Positions 34,020 to 42,516 of a stretch of DNA of 64,000 nucleotides are shown here, in pieces (position 1 is the first letter of the stretch; each line of letters starts with the position of its first letter). Made by a program: the position numbers and the translations under genes. The DNA is from Erythrobacter sp. Its GTDB lineage: Bacteria > Pseudomonadota > Alphaproteobacteria > Sphingomonadales > Sphingomonadaceae. Location: NCBI RefSeq assembly GCF_024305245.1, contig NZ_JAMWYX010000011.1:1-64000 (forward strand). Direction: 5' to 3'. The notes under the pieces were generated by a model. It was not told the DNA's origin. It saw only the letters and a list, made by a program, of their open reading frames with translations, and did no database searches.

Positions 34020-34637
34020 ATGGCCACGCAGAAAGAACGATCGGACGCCACGCGCGCTAGACTGCTGGAAGCGTTCCGCAGATCCATCCTTTCGCGCGGT
34101 CTCGAGGCCACCACAACGCAGCGCGTTCTCGACGAAACGGGGCTGAGCAAAGGCGCCTTGTATCATCACTTCCAGAGCAAGGACGAGATCATCGAGGCCC
34201 TTTACACGCGCGAATCCAAGGTGGCGATCGAGCGCGCCTTTGATCAAAGAGCCGAGGGCAAACCGCCGCTGGAGCAACTCAAGAACGGCTGCATGGCATG
34301 GCTCGATGTAGTGAAGGATCCTGATGTTGCAGCGATCCTTTTCAAGATCGGGCCATCCGCGCTCGGCCAGGAGCGGGCACGCGAGATCGAAAATTGCTAC
34401 GGGATCGCCAGGCTTCGCGGCTTGCTCGAAGAAGCCCGGAAGCAGGGCGCGATTGCGGTGGATGACGCGCAATTGCTGGCAAGCTTCGTCAACGCGCTTG
34501 TGGCTGAAGCGACCCTTTACGGTTTGAAGACCGGAAAGGAGGTCAGAGCAGATCTGGAAATGGCTATCGACGCTGTGCTTGACCGTCTGACCCTCGCCCG
34601 CCCGAACACTGTTGGTGATGAGCAGCGCATGAGCTGA
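34020..34637 (+). CDS. TetR/AcrR family transcriptional repressor
   Basis: A 205-aa one-component regulator. The N-terminal HTH is standard: ATRARLLEAFRRSILSRGLE, then TTTQRVLDETGLSKGALYHH with the FQSKDEIIEAL helix. The C-terminal ligand domain resembles the TetR_C group with LFKIGPSALGQERAREIE. The ATG at 34020 follows GGGGCGGAG. The divergent SnoaL gene and shared palindrome suggest local autoregulation. The ligand is unknown. Confidence 0.9.
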   Translation: MATQKERSDATRARLLEAFRRSILSRGLEATTTQRVLDETGLSKGALYHHFQSKDEIIEALYTRESKVAIERAFDQRAEGKPPLEQLKNGCMAWLDVVKDPDVAAILFKIGPSALGQERAREIENCYGIARLRGLLEEARKQGAIAVDDAQLLASFVNALVAEATLYGLKTGKEVRADLEMAIDAVLDRLTLARPNTVGDEQRMS

Positions 34638-35281
34638 TCGTGTCCGCGCATCGGACCGTTCGCTCACACCCACCTCCGGTCACCGATGGATACCAGGCGC
34701 GGCCTCTAAACCTGCCTGACAGCTTCACCGGGTTTCTCGCCGAAAGCCGGAATTCGCAATTCGAGCCCAGTTCCGTCGTTCCTGCATAACCTACGCCGCT
34801 TTCCGGGCACTGCCAAAAAGTGCCTGAAATTGGATCCCGCGGCTTGCGATGCCGCATGACGGCGCAGGCATCCGAGGTTCGCGAGGTTCGGAAATGCCCG
34901 CGATGCGCTGAGCGCAAAGCAACCTTCATCTGAAAAATTTGATAAAGCGCGTCACCACGCGCCGACATATTACAAATGACGCAGTCCTTGACCGGTTGCT
35001 TGGCGGCATTAACCTCTGTGGAGAGCGAAAGCCTTTGGGTGCCGCTTGGTTTCTGGTGTGGCTATGGGGACTGAATGCAACGGCTTCGTGTGGGAAACGG
35101 GCGCGGCTATAAAGAAAGCGGGCGCGTGACAGCATATTGTGAGTTCCGCATATCTGCAAAGAGCTACTAGAAGCATGTGCTCGTCAGCTGGCGAGAAATA
35201 CGTATGCTAACGTTGGCCAACTTGCGTTGCTGCTTCACTCAACAGCGCGGGCCAGGAGACTGTAATGACCAGATCAGCCGC
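34638..35281. other. Long intergenic stretch with no supportable gene
   Basis: About 640 bases between tetR and the sensor kinase. Frames on either strand lack ribosome-binding sites and domain signals. The segment around 34760-34900 looks like degenerate former coding or repeat sequence. If the kinase starts further upstream (ATG at 35204) the gap shrinks slightly. Confidence 0.5.
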
Positions 35282-37459
35282 ATGAAGGATATTCACCCGC
35301 ACAACGCAATAGTAGCTGCGCTTCCCCAAGCGGCCTGCCTGCTGGAGCGAGTTTCCGCTGAGGGCGAAGGCGCAAAGGACTGGCGCTACCGGGCCAACAA
35401 TACCGCCATGCAGGAAATGCTTGGCGTGGGCGATCTGACGGGACAGCTCCTTCGTGATCGCTTTCCGGATCGGGCCGATGAGTGGCACGACAACCTGCTA
35501 CGCGCCGCGCAAGCGCAGCGCCCAGTTCTCTTGCGGCCCTACACCGATCAGAACGGAAACGTTTACGAGATGACCCTTTCGCCGGTGGGCGGCGGTGATA
35601 CGCAGCTGGTGCTTGCCCTGATCCACGACGTGACCGAAGCTGAACGTAAACGAAAAGAAAGGGCGCAGGCAGAGGCGCGGTTCAAGACCTTGTTCGACGC
35701 GATCGACGAGGGGCTGTGCGTGGTGGAAATCAGGTTTGATGAAGCTGGCGAGGCGGCAGACTATAAGTTCGTCGATTGCAACCGCGCGTTTGAGGCGCAG
35801 TCTGGGTTGGCGGACGCCAAGGGGCGCTGGATGCGGGAATTCGAACCTGATCTCGAGCCTGAATGGTTCGCCATCTACGGCGAAGTCGCTGCCACAGGAA
35901 AGCCGATCCGATTCGAACTGGAGTCCCAAGCGATGGGGCGATGGTTCGACGTTTACGCCTTCTCGGCTGGTCCAGTCGGTTCCAATCTCGTCGCTATCCT
36001 GTTCGAAGATACCAGCGAGCGCAAAGCGACAGAGAACGCTTTGAGGGAAAGCGAAAGCCGGCTCACCTCCTTGATCAACGTCAGTTCCGACGTCGTATAC
36101 CAGATGAGCGCCGACTGGACCGAGCTGCGTGAGCTTTACGGCAAGGGGCTACTCCTCCCTGGCGCGGATCCGACGAACTGGATTGACGATCACGTCCCGG
36201 CCGACGATCGACCGGCGCTGGAAGCCGCGGTCGCAGAGTGCCTCGCGAACAACACTCCCTTCGATGAGGAAATCCGAGTCAACAGGGCCGACGGCACGGT
36301 TGGTTGGCTGCGCTCGCGTGCTGTTCCGGTGCTCGATGACGCGGGTAAGGTCCGCGAGTGGTTTGGGATGGCTACCGACATCACCGAAAGCAAGGCCACC
36401 GAAGCGGAGCTTGCCAGCGGCGCCGAAATGCTTCGTGTGGCCACCGAGATCGGCGGCGTCGGGGTGTGGGACTGGGATGTCGTCACTGAGCAAATCAGAT
36501 GGTCTGATGCCCATTTCGAACTGCTGGGTTACGAGGTCAACGAAATCGCCGCAAGCCTCTCGGCTTTTCGAGATCGGGTGCACAAAGATGATTTCGAAGC
36601 GGTCGAATCAGCGCTCGAGCACGCCCGCGAGACGCGGCAGGAATATGTCTGTGATTTCCGCGTCGTTCATCCCGGTGGGGAGGTGCACTGGATCTCGGCT
36701 CGAGGGCAGTATCTGTATAATGCTGATGGCAAGCCGGTCCGCATGCTGGGGGCGATGATCGACACGACGGAACGTCGCAGACAGGAAGAGTGGCAGAAGC
36801 TGTTGGTGGAAGAACTCCAGCACCGCGTCCGCAATCTCATCAGCATGATTCGTGGGATGGCGCGGCAATCGGCTTCCACGCACCGCACTCTCGAAAGCTA
36901 TGTCGATCACCTGATCGGGCGGCTACAGGCCATGGGGCGGACGCAGGCAATGCTGACGCGCTCACCTGGGGCGAACGTCGATTTGTCATCGATTATGCGC
37001 GAGGAACTGCTTGCCTGTGCCGCGCCCGAAAAGGCTTACCGGATTGAGGGGCCTCCAGTGCAACTGTCGCCGCAGTTGGCCGAGGTTCTCACTCTGGCGA
37101 TCCACGAACTTGCCACCAATTCAGTCAAATATGGAGCCTTGGGCGACAAGGGCTATATTAAAATAAGCTGGACAATCATTGCGAAAGAATCAACAAATCA
37201 CCTCGCCTTGCGCTGGCAGGAAACCGGCGTGAGTGCAGTGACCAAGCCGTCGCGCGTGGGATTTGGGCGGCAGCTAATCGAAGAGCGCATACCATACGAA
37301 TTGCAGGGAACCGGTTCACTTACGATCCACGATACAGGTGTGCTGGCAGAAATGTCGTTTCCGCTGGTCGACGGGTCAAGTGTGCTGGAAACCGGCATCG
37401 AAGGAATAGAAAGGCAGCGAGGAAACGCGAGCTTGGGGGCATCAGAGGAAGTCCGGTAA
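35282..37459 (+). CDS. Multi-PAS HWE-family sensor histidine kinase
   Basis: A cytoplasmic or soluble sensor kinase with about four PAS domains, at roughly residues 10-115, 125-250, 255-380 (WLRSRAVPVLDDAGKVREWF ends one) and 385-500 (GVGVWDWDVVTEQIRWSDAH, a PAS_3 fold). The HWE kinase core follows: phosphoacceptor His514 in EELQHRVRNLISMIRGMARQ and the N box near His608, HELATNSVKYGALGDKG. No transmembrane segment is seen. The start at 35282 (MKDIHPHN) is chosen at the first PAS; no strong ribosome-binding site marks it, and ATG at 35204 is possible. A lone receiver follows 29 bases downstream, its likely partner. Confidence 0.88.
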   Translation: MKDIHPHNAIVAALPQAACLLERVSAEGEGAKDWRYRANNTAMQEMLGVGDLTGQLLRDRFPDRADEWHDNLLRAAQAQRPVLLRPYTDQNGNVYEMTLSPVGGGDTQLVLALIHDVTEAERKRKERAQAEARFKTLFDAIDEGLCVVEIRFDEAGEAADYKFVDCNRAFEAQSGLADAKGRWMREFEPDLEPEWFAIYGEVAATGKPIRFELESQAMGRWFDVYAFSAGPVGSNLVAILFEDTSERKATENALRESESRLTSLINVSSDVVYQMSADWTELRELYGKGLLLPGADPTNWIDDHVPADDRPALEAAVAECLANNTPFDEEIRVNRADGTVGWLRSRAVPVLDDAGKVREWFGMATDITESKATEAELASGAEMLRVATEIGGVGVWDWDVVTEQIRWSDAHFELLGYEVNEIAASLSAFRDRVHKDDFEAVESALEHARETRQEYVCDFRVVHPGGEVHWISARGQYLYNADGKPVRMLGAMIDTTERRRQEEWQKLLVEELQHRVRNLISMIRGMARQSASTHRTLESYVDHLIGRLQAMGRTQAMLTRSPGANVDLSSIMREELLACAAPEKAYRIEGPPVQLSPQLAEVLTLAIHELATNSVKYGALGDKGYIKISWTIIAKESTNHLALRWQETGVSAVTKPSRVGFGRQLIEERIPYELQGTGSLTIHDTGVLAEMSFPLVDGSSVLETGIEGIERQRGNASLGASEEVR

Positions 37460-37488
37460 GGCGAACGTAATATAGAAGGAACGACGGC

Positions 37489-37899
37489 ATGGTCGCCAAA
37501 CTTCTTAAGGGCTGTCACATCCTCATCGTCGAGGACGATTTTTACCAAGCACAGGATATACGCGATACGCTCCAACAGGCGGGTGTGGAAATCGTTGGTT
37601 GCCGTGCCACCGTTCCTGATCTTGATGAAATCCTGGAACGCAGCAAAATCGATATTGCTCTTCTCGACATCAATCTGGGCGACACGCAGTCTTTCGATTT
37701 TGCCCGAGCGCTGGATGCCAAGGGTATTCCGTGCGTGTTCCTGACCGGATATGATGTCACAGTCGTCCCCAATGATCTGAACTATGCCAAGTTCATCTCC
37801 AAACCTGCTGAGGCATCGGCTGTGATCACCGCGCTACACCAGGTTCACAGCGAAGCCCCCAAGGCGAGCGGTGGCGGAGGTCAACAGGTCAAATCCTGA
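37489..37899 (+). CDS. Single-domain response regulator
   Basis: A 136-aa CheY-like receiver without an output domain. The acidic pair is in ILIVEDDFYQ, phospho-acceptor Asp60 in IALLDINLGD, the Thr in VFLTGYD and the Lys in AKFISKPAEA. It follows the HWE kinase and is the obvious phosphorylation target or phosphate sink. Similar kinase-receiver pairs modulate other HWE kinases in alphaproteobacteria. The output is unknown; the convergent Crp-type gene is not an evident part of the relay. Confidence 0.9.
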   Translation: MVAKLLKGCHILIVEDDFYQAQDIRDTLQQAGVEIVGCRATVPDLDEILERSKIDIALLDINLGDTQSFDFARALDAKGIPCVFLTGYDVTVVPNDLNYAKFISKPAEASAVITALHQVHSEAPKASGGGGQQVKS

Positions 37900-37915
37900 T
37901 TGCTGCTGCTGACAT

Positions 37916-38665
37916 TCACCCCGGCAATTGGCCTGCCGCGTCCGATATATCAATCGTTGCCAGGTCGCCAAGGTAGGCACTCTGGAAGCCGGCCATGTGT
38001 CGCAGGCGGGCAAGGTCGAGGATCTCGAGGTGCCGGCCTTTCAGTGCGATCAATCCCTCCTGCCGCAATTGCTGTATTTTGCGGTTCACATGAACCGGAG
38101 CAAGTCCCAGCACATCGGCCAGTTCGTGTTGCTTGAGCGGAAATAGAAACTCTGCCCCCTGAACGAGACCCACTCTGGAAAGCCGGTAGTGGATCTCGCA
38201 AATGAAGTGAGCCATGCGCTCGAACGCATCTCTTCTTCCAACGTTCACCAGCCAGGAAATAGCCATTGCGTATTCGAGCGCTGCGTAGCTTCGCAGGGCG
38301 ATCCCGCAAACCGGGTGGGACGCGACAAGTTCTTCGACCACCAGCGCGGGAAGCCATGCGACTTTGCAGGTGCTGAGCGCCACAATTTCCTCGTCGATTA
38401 CCTGCCCGGGCATGCGGCCGAGATAAGCAAGATCACCCGGAACGAGCAGCCCGGTGATCTGCCGGCCGCCATCCAGAACGAACTGACATCTTGCCGCCCA
38501 TCCGGAAATGATGACGGGAAAACCAGTAACCTCACTGTCTCCGCGGCAAATCACCTGTCTGGCGGGAAAGCTCCTTGGCTCGCTGAGAGCTTCGCTCAGC
38601 AGAACGGGTCCGGTGTCGTCCGGTAAGCCAGGGCTACGCAGGCGAGAGATAAAATGGGTTTTCAT
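37916..38665 (-). CDS. Crp/Fnr family transcriptional regulator
   Basis: A 249-aa regulator. The N-terminal cyclic-nucleotide-binding-like beta roll (RQVICRGDSEVTGFPVIISG and RQITGLLVPGDLAYLGRMPG) lacks the N-terminal cysteines of Fnr and a clear cAMP phosphate cassette. The C-terminal HTH is LKQHELADVLGLAPVHVNRK, then IQQLRQEGLIALKGRHLEI. The ATG at 38665 (MKTHFISRL) is used. It converges on the receiver gene. Members of this subgroup in rhizobia and sphingomonads often sit with HWE kinases. The effector is unknown. Confidence 0.88.
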   Translation of the reverse strand: MKTHFISRLRSPGLPDDTGPVLLSEALSEPRSFPARQVICRGDSEVTGFPVIISGWAARCQFVLDGGRQITGLLVPGDLAYLGRMPGQVIDEEIVALSTCKVAWLPALVVEELVASHPVCGIALRSYAALEYAMAISWLVNVGRRDAFERMAHFICEIHYRLSRVGLVQGAEFLFPLKQHELADVLGLAPVHVNRKIQQLRQEGLIALKGRHLEILDLARLRHMAGFQSAYLGDLATIDISDAAGQLPG

Positions 38666-39027
38666 GAGGCGCATCCCATGAATACACCAAAGGGAGCGCC
38701 TGCCAAGGTAAGGCAGCACTGCCACTATCCTTCCATGGCTTTATGGCGAGAGACGTTATGTGTCTGCGCGTGTGTTTTCCTCTCGATCCAGACGGTGGAT
38801 GGTGCCCAGTTCTCGAGAAGCAGCCATTCAGATTTCCACCCACAAGCGGTCAAAACCGAGGTCGCGACACGATCCCGAAAGCGGCAAGGCGGCTTTGCCC
38901 TCCTCCTGGAAAATTCCTGCCATTTTGCAATCGGCCCCATTTAAGGCATTCGCTGGCACGGAGCCTAGGATGGACGTAGCTGTTGTTAACATTTAATTAT
39001 AGATACTTAACCGAAAAGAGGGTCGCG
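38666..39027. other. Intergenic region containing repeat R3
   Basis: About 360 bases. It holds the third island repeat (38871-38940) and an AT-rich stretch near 38985-39010 that could serve as a promoter for the plus-strand genes from 39028. No other gene is supported. Confidence 0.5.
38871..38940. repeat. Island dispersed repeat R3
   Basis: GATCCCGAAAGCGGCAAGGC, then GGCTTTGCCCTCCTCCTGGA and AAATTCCTGCCATTTTG. It matches R1 and R2 along about 65 bases, in the same orientation. Confidence 0.6.
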
Positions 39028-39144
39028 TTGGAGCTATGGGGCGAGTTCCTCCGTGATTTGCGAGGCACCACCTTGGCGGGAGAGCCGAGCAGGAAATGGC
39101 TTTATGCAGATCAATTGAAGCGCTCGATCATAGCGGCGTGCTGA
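39028..39144 (+). CDS. Possible small ORF (38 aa)
   Basis: A TTG-initiated frame encoding LELWGEFLRDLRGTTLAGEP then SRKWLYADQLKRSIIAAC. GAGGG lies 5 bases before the TTG, and the stop is 20 bases before the next gene, which has its own GAGGA. The amphipathic composition is protein-like, but there is no homologue I recognise. It may be a leader peptide or a truncated gene. Confidence 0.3.
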   Translation: MELWGEFLRDLRGTTLAGEPSRKWLYADQLKRSIIAAC

Positions 39145-39164
39145 TCGCCTAACTGAGGATTGCC

Positions 39165-39869
39165 ATGCAGGATGACTTCTGGAGTCGCAATGGACGAACA
39201 CAGTGGTATGAGCCGGAACCGAACAGCAAAATTTTTCTCGCTACTTTCTTCGTAGAAGTTGGCAAAATTCGGCACGGTCCCAAATGGGCTGGGGCGGTCA
39301 AGAAACCGAGCTCGAAATCTGCTTTGCCGATAAAAGAAGAGATTGCCCAAGCTGCGGCAAGTGGCCTGATCCAGACCTTTGTGCTCAACCCAAAGACTTA
39401 CGAGTTCCAGCCTATCGCACGATCTGGTTGGCGGAATCCGAAAGCCTTGGCGGCTCGCTTCTCAAGATGCCGAATTGACGCGAACGATCCCGTTAGCGCG
39501 GCGGCAGAAGGCGGGCACCATGGCCCGATATATGTCGAACAAGAAAGCGCAACCGCCTACCTGGCGGCGATCAAGTCGGCATCGAACTCGCCGCTCAACA
39601 ACAACACGCTTAACCACCTTTCGACCTACGCTCGATACATGATCTTTATTGCTCAAAAACATAAGATTGATGAGCGCGCTCCTCCCCCACTGCAGCCTCT
39701 GAGAACAATCATCATGAATGAATGGAAATCTTGGCGGCAAACTGAGTGCAAGACTAAGATTCTTCCGCCTGAGGCCGTCATGACGGAAGCAATGGCGCGT
39801 CATATTGCAACAATATTACGGGGCGAGGAGGCTCGCGCCGCAAAAGGAGGGGGCGTTAAATCGCTATAG
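39165..39869 (+). CDS. Hypothetical protein of the mobilization region
   Basis: A 234-aa soluble protein that I do not recognise. The N-terminal third (FLATFFVEVGKIRHGPKWAG) looks beta-rich. Residues 70-120 hold an RSGWRNPKALAARFSRCRID segment, and the C-terminal third is helical and basic. No transmembrane helix or catalytic motif is evident. A GAGGA ribosome-binding site sits 5 bases before the ATG. It precedes the AlpA-like gene by 163 bases and probably belongs to the same acquired element. Confidence 0.5.
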   Translation: MQDDFWSRNGRTQWYEPEPNSKIFLATFFVEVGKIRHGPKWAGAVKKPSSKSALPIKEEIAQAAASGLIQTFVLNPKTYEFQPIARSGWRNPKALAARFSRCRIDANDPVSAAAEGGHHGPIYVEQESATAYLAAIKSASNSPLNNNTLNHLSTYARYMIFIAQKHKIDERAPPPLQPLRTIIMNEWKSWRQTECKTKILPPEAVMTEAMARHIATILRGEEARAAKGGGVKSL

Positions 39870-40032
39870 CGTTACGATAATTAGTATATAGTTTAGTTAC
39901 TTACTCGAACGCAATGCGATAAAAGGCTTTGAATTCAGCCAGATTGAAGCGCTCAAATACTAATGCGCTTTTTCGCAAAAAAAACGATCTCCCACAGCGC
40001 CGCAACGTCGCGGCGAATGTCGGAGAACGACC

Positions 40033-40260
40033 ATGGAAATCGATTATAAGCAGTGGCCCACTGCCGAAGAATGGCTTACTACTACACAGCTTGCCGGGCT
40101 CACCAAAACGAGCAGAAGCTTTTGGGATAAAGCCCGGGTCAGGGGGGATGGCCCCCCCTGGATCTCCTTTGGTAATCGGCCGCGCTACCGGCGCGCTGAT
40201 ATCGAGGCGTGGATCATTGCCCGCACCATCAGCAGCACCAGCCAACGTCGGCGCGTATGA
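40033..40260 (+). CDS. AlpA/excisionase-like HTH DNA-binding protein
   Basis: A 75-aa small winged-helix protein of the HTH_17/AlpA type: LTTTQLAGLTKTSRSFWDKA, then GPPWISFGNRPRYRRADIEA and WIIAR. Such proteins act as excisionases or as activators of integrase and mobilization genes. The next gene overlaps it by four bases (ATGA), and it heads the mobilization operon. No integrase is present in the window, so its target is likely the operon's own promoter. Confidence 0.82.
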   Translation: MEIDYKQWPTAEEWLTTTQLAGLTKTSRSFWDKARVRGDGPPWISFGNRPRYRRADIEAWIIARTISSTSQRRRV

Positions 40261-40658
40261 ACCGGCTGCACTCGCATTTCGCTGAGCAAGCTTCGCAGAC
40301 GCCAAAGAAGCGCCTGCAGCGTGAGATCGTCGAGGACTATCGCGACGATATCATTAGCTTGATTGCCGATTACGGCGCCAGGTTGCCAGAAGTTGCCGAT
40401 GCCGTCCGCGCGCAGGGTGAACCCGTTTTAGAACCCGGGTTTAAGGCCGCGATCCTCAAAACGATCGGCTCAGTTAACGACATCCGGGCAGGGCGGATCA
40501 AGGCGACCGCATCCACACCCGGTGGTCTAGCACAGCAGCCGGAAACGCTGCTGACGCCGACGTTAGCACAGACCAACTCAACTGAGATCGCAACGTCACC
40601 CGACGATGACGGCGATGACGACGATGACGCGTTTGCCGCTCGTCGTCCGCGTCGCTGA
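40257..40658 (+). CDS. Hypothetical protein in mob operon
   Basis: A 133-aa protein coupled to the AlpA-like gene by an ATGA overlap. The first 90 residues are helical (RLQREIVEDYRDDIISLIAD, then LPEVADAVRAQGEPVLEPGF). The C-terminal part is low-complexity and strongly acidic (DDDGDDDDDAFAA) ending RRPRR. I do not recognise a family. Position suggests an accessory factor of the relaxosome or a partner of the ParA-like protein encoded next. Confidence 0.6.
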   Translation: MNRLHSHFAEQASQTPKKRLQREIVEDYRDDIISLIADYGARLPEVADAVRAQGEPVLEPGFKAAILKTIGSVNDIRAGRIKATASTPGGLAQQPETLLTPTLAQTNSTEIATSPDDDGDDDDDAFAARRPRR

Positions 40659-40681
40659 CAACCTCATTTAAGGACTCCATT

Positions 40682-41704
40682 ATGACTGATCTGATATCGA
40701 CCACCACGCTCGCTTCCACGTCGGCACCCACCCTTCCGCCCAAGCCTAAGAAAAAGCGAAAGCTGAAGGTCATAATCATAGGCCCAAACGGTGGCGGCGT
40801 GCGCAAAACCAAAACCGCGTTGGCTATCGGGAGTGTTGCCACTGCCGCCGGTCTGGTTGTCATCTATGTATGCGCCGACCGTGGCATTGGCAGCCTATCC
40901 ACCAGCTTGAAGGTGGGTGGTCCCAACCGCGTCGAGCTTTTGCCGGACGAGGAAACCGGCAACTACGCTGATACCCTCATCGCTCTTGCAGACGAAGCTG
41001 GCGCCGATGTTATCATCATCGATCTCGGTGCGAATGAAATGCTGAATAGCAAGTCGCGGCGCACCGTCCGCGCGGCGCTGCGGCAAATGAGGGCGCTCGG
41101 TCACGACACATTCGCTGTGCTGTCGCTGGTTCCTGGCAAGGTCGGTCTGGAAGACGATGCCGCCAACTTTGCCCGCCAGATTTCAAAGGAGGCGGAAGTC
41201 CTCGTTGCGGTCCACGGCCAAGATGAGGGCTGCGATCTATCGAAGTTCGACGAACTGAGGCATGATTTCCCATCGATTGCGGTCCTCACCGATCAACTCG
41301 CCATCCTCAGCCTGATCACTGCCGCCGGGGTTACGCCGTTCGATTGGTGTGCCAAACCGGTAGCAGGCTTTGAACTCGCAGCGGCATGGACGGCGCATAA
41401 TCTCATGGAGCTCGCCAAGCAGCCGGGCATGGTTTATCTAGTCCACGGAGACCTTGCGGTGCCAGTCCTTGCCGCCCTTGCTAGGGGGCGCCTCGTCCCA
41501 TCCTACTCCGGTCGCAATCTCAAGTGGCAGGTAAGCAACGAATGCCTCGTCGCGGATGCCCGCGAGATCACATCGCAGCGCAACCTCCTGAGACTTGCCC
41601 CCGATGCGGACGACCCGGCGGTGCTGGTCGCGGCCCGCGCCTTCATCGTGGCAGCTAAAGAGGCGGCATTGGCAGCACACCGCGCAGCCGCTGCCGCGAT
41701 GTGA
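40682..41704 (+). CDS. ParA/StbB-like P-loop protein with deviant Walker A
   Basis: A 340-aa protein of the ParA/MinD superfamily judged by fold pattern: an N-terminal strand VIIIGPNGGGVRKTKTALAI with a phosphate loop unlike the usual KGGxGKTT (Arg replaces the Gly before the Lys), then VIYVCADRGIGS in the A' position, and VIIIDLGANEML in the Walker B position. The basic N terminus PPKPKKKRKLK may bind DNA or membrane. Genes of this type precede relaxase genes in several mobilizable elements and may position the relaxosome. AAGGACTCC before the ATG is a fair ribosome-binding site. Confidence 0.65.
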   Translation: MTDLISTTTLASTSAPTLPPKPKKKRKLKVIIIGPNGGGVRKTKTALAIGSVATAAGLVVIYVCADRGIGSLSTSLKVGGPNRVELLPDEETGNYADTLIALADEAGADVIIIDLGANEMLNSKSRRTVRAALRQMRALGHDTFAVLSLVPGKVGLEDDAANFARQISKEAEVLVAVHGQDEGCDLSKFDELRHDFPSIAVLTDQLAILSLITAAGVTPFDWCAKPVAGFELAAAWTAHNLMELAKQPGMVYLVHGDLAVPVLAALARGRLVPSYSGRNLKWQVSNECLVADAREITSQRNLLRLAPDADDPAVLVAARAFIVAAKEAALAAHRAAAAAM

Positions 41705-41724
41705 TCCCCCAGCGTCTTCGTCAT

Positions 41725-41749
41725 GCGACCGGCGAAACGTGCCGGTCGC
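41725..41749. repeat. Perfect 9-bp inverted repeat in mob operon spacer (oriT or attenuator candidate)
   Basis: GCGACCGGC-GAAACGT-GCCGGTCGC lies in the only substantial spacer (72 bases) of the mob operon before the relaxase. An outer CCCCC/GGGGG pairing (41707-41711 with about 41766-41770) can extend it, followed by TTTT. It could be the origin of transfer, or a terminator/attenuator. Confidence 0.4.
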
Positions 41750-41776
41750 CATTCATCTCAACGATGGGGGTTTTCC

Positions 41777-42199
41777 ATGATTGACCGCAACGAGATATCC
41801 CAGCCGCTCCCGAAGGAGTTCATCTGCGTTGCTCGCCTAGCTGAATACCACGGCTACGCCATAGGCTCCACTTTCGAACAGATAGTCGCAGCCCTGATCA
41901 ACGGCCGCGCCAACTGGCTTCCGTCGAGCTATCCTGAGCCGCTTGGCGCGATCAAGCGGCTACATGCCGGCGGCGCCGATTGGTGGCATACGGCTCTTTA
42001 TGTTCACGGGTGGACTGGCGTGAGTAGCTGCAGCGTCAAGCTGGCGCTCCAATCGCCCAAATCTTCCCGATCGGTCGACGACAAGTCGCGGATTATTCGG
42101 AAAATAGAAGCAGAAGGACACAGGATGGGGCGTGTTTACGCCCAGTTGCCGCTCTGCGCCCTTCGGGCTGGTCGCGGCATTATAGAGGATGCAAGCTGA
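41777..42199 (+). CDS. Hypothetical protein in mob operon
   Basis: A 140-aa protein. The N-terminal segment (FICVARLAEYHGYAIGSTFE) and the Trp-rich centre (GGADWWHTALYVHGWTGVSS) are the only notable features. The C terminus is basic. No known domain is recognised. Its stop overlaps the mobC-like start (ATGA), so it is translated together with the relaxosome genes. Confidence 0.55.
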   Translation: MIDRNEISQPLPKEFICVARLAEYHGYAIGSTFEQIVAALINGRANWLPSSYPEPLGAIKRLHAGGADWWHTALYVHGWTGVSSCSVKLALQSPKSSRSVDDKSRIIRKIEAEGHRMGRVYAQLPLCALRAGRGIIEDAS

Positions 42200-42516
42200 T
42201 GACTGGCGACACCAAGCGTGATTGTTCCGTTGCCGTCCGGCTAAATGCGGACGAAAAGCTACGGATTGCAGCGCGAGCTGCTTGCGAAGGGCTGGCGATT
42301 TCCCCGCATATCCGGCGCGTGTTGCTGGGCCAAACGAGTCGCCCACTCCCAACTCTTGCAGCCAGCGCCGAACTTCTAGCTATTTGCCAAGCCCTAGTGA
42401 GAGTTGCTGACGGGACCGAACCTGTTGCGGATGACATCCGGCAATTCGTTTTTGAACGTGCCGAAATGGTCTTCGAAATCCTGCGCCAACACGGCCACAG
42501 CGGGGCGTCAAAATGA
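42199..42516 (+). CDS. MobC-like relaxosome accessory protein
   Basis: A 105-aa protein with a ribbon-helix-helix-type start (SVAVRLNADEKLRIAARAAC, then EGLAISPHIRRVLLG), the pattern of MobC/TraJ-type accessory proteins that open the nick site for the relaxase. It overlaps its upstream neighbour and the relaxase gene by four bases each. The order MobC then MobA is standard for mobilizable plasmids and elements. Confidence 0.72.
   Translation: MTGDTKRDCSVAVRLNADEKLRIAARAACEGLAISPHIRRVLLGQTSRPLPTLAASAELLAICQALVRVADGTEPVADDIRQFVFERAEMVFEILRQHGHSGASK

Noticed and set aside
34564..34968. 134-codon minus-strand frame upstream of the kinase
   Set aside because: Overlaps tetR, low-complexity Arg/Ser composition, no start context.
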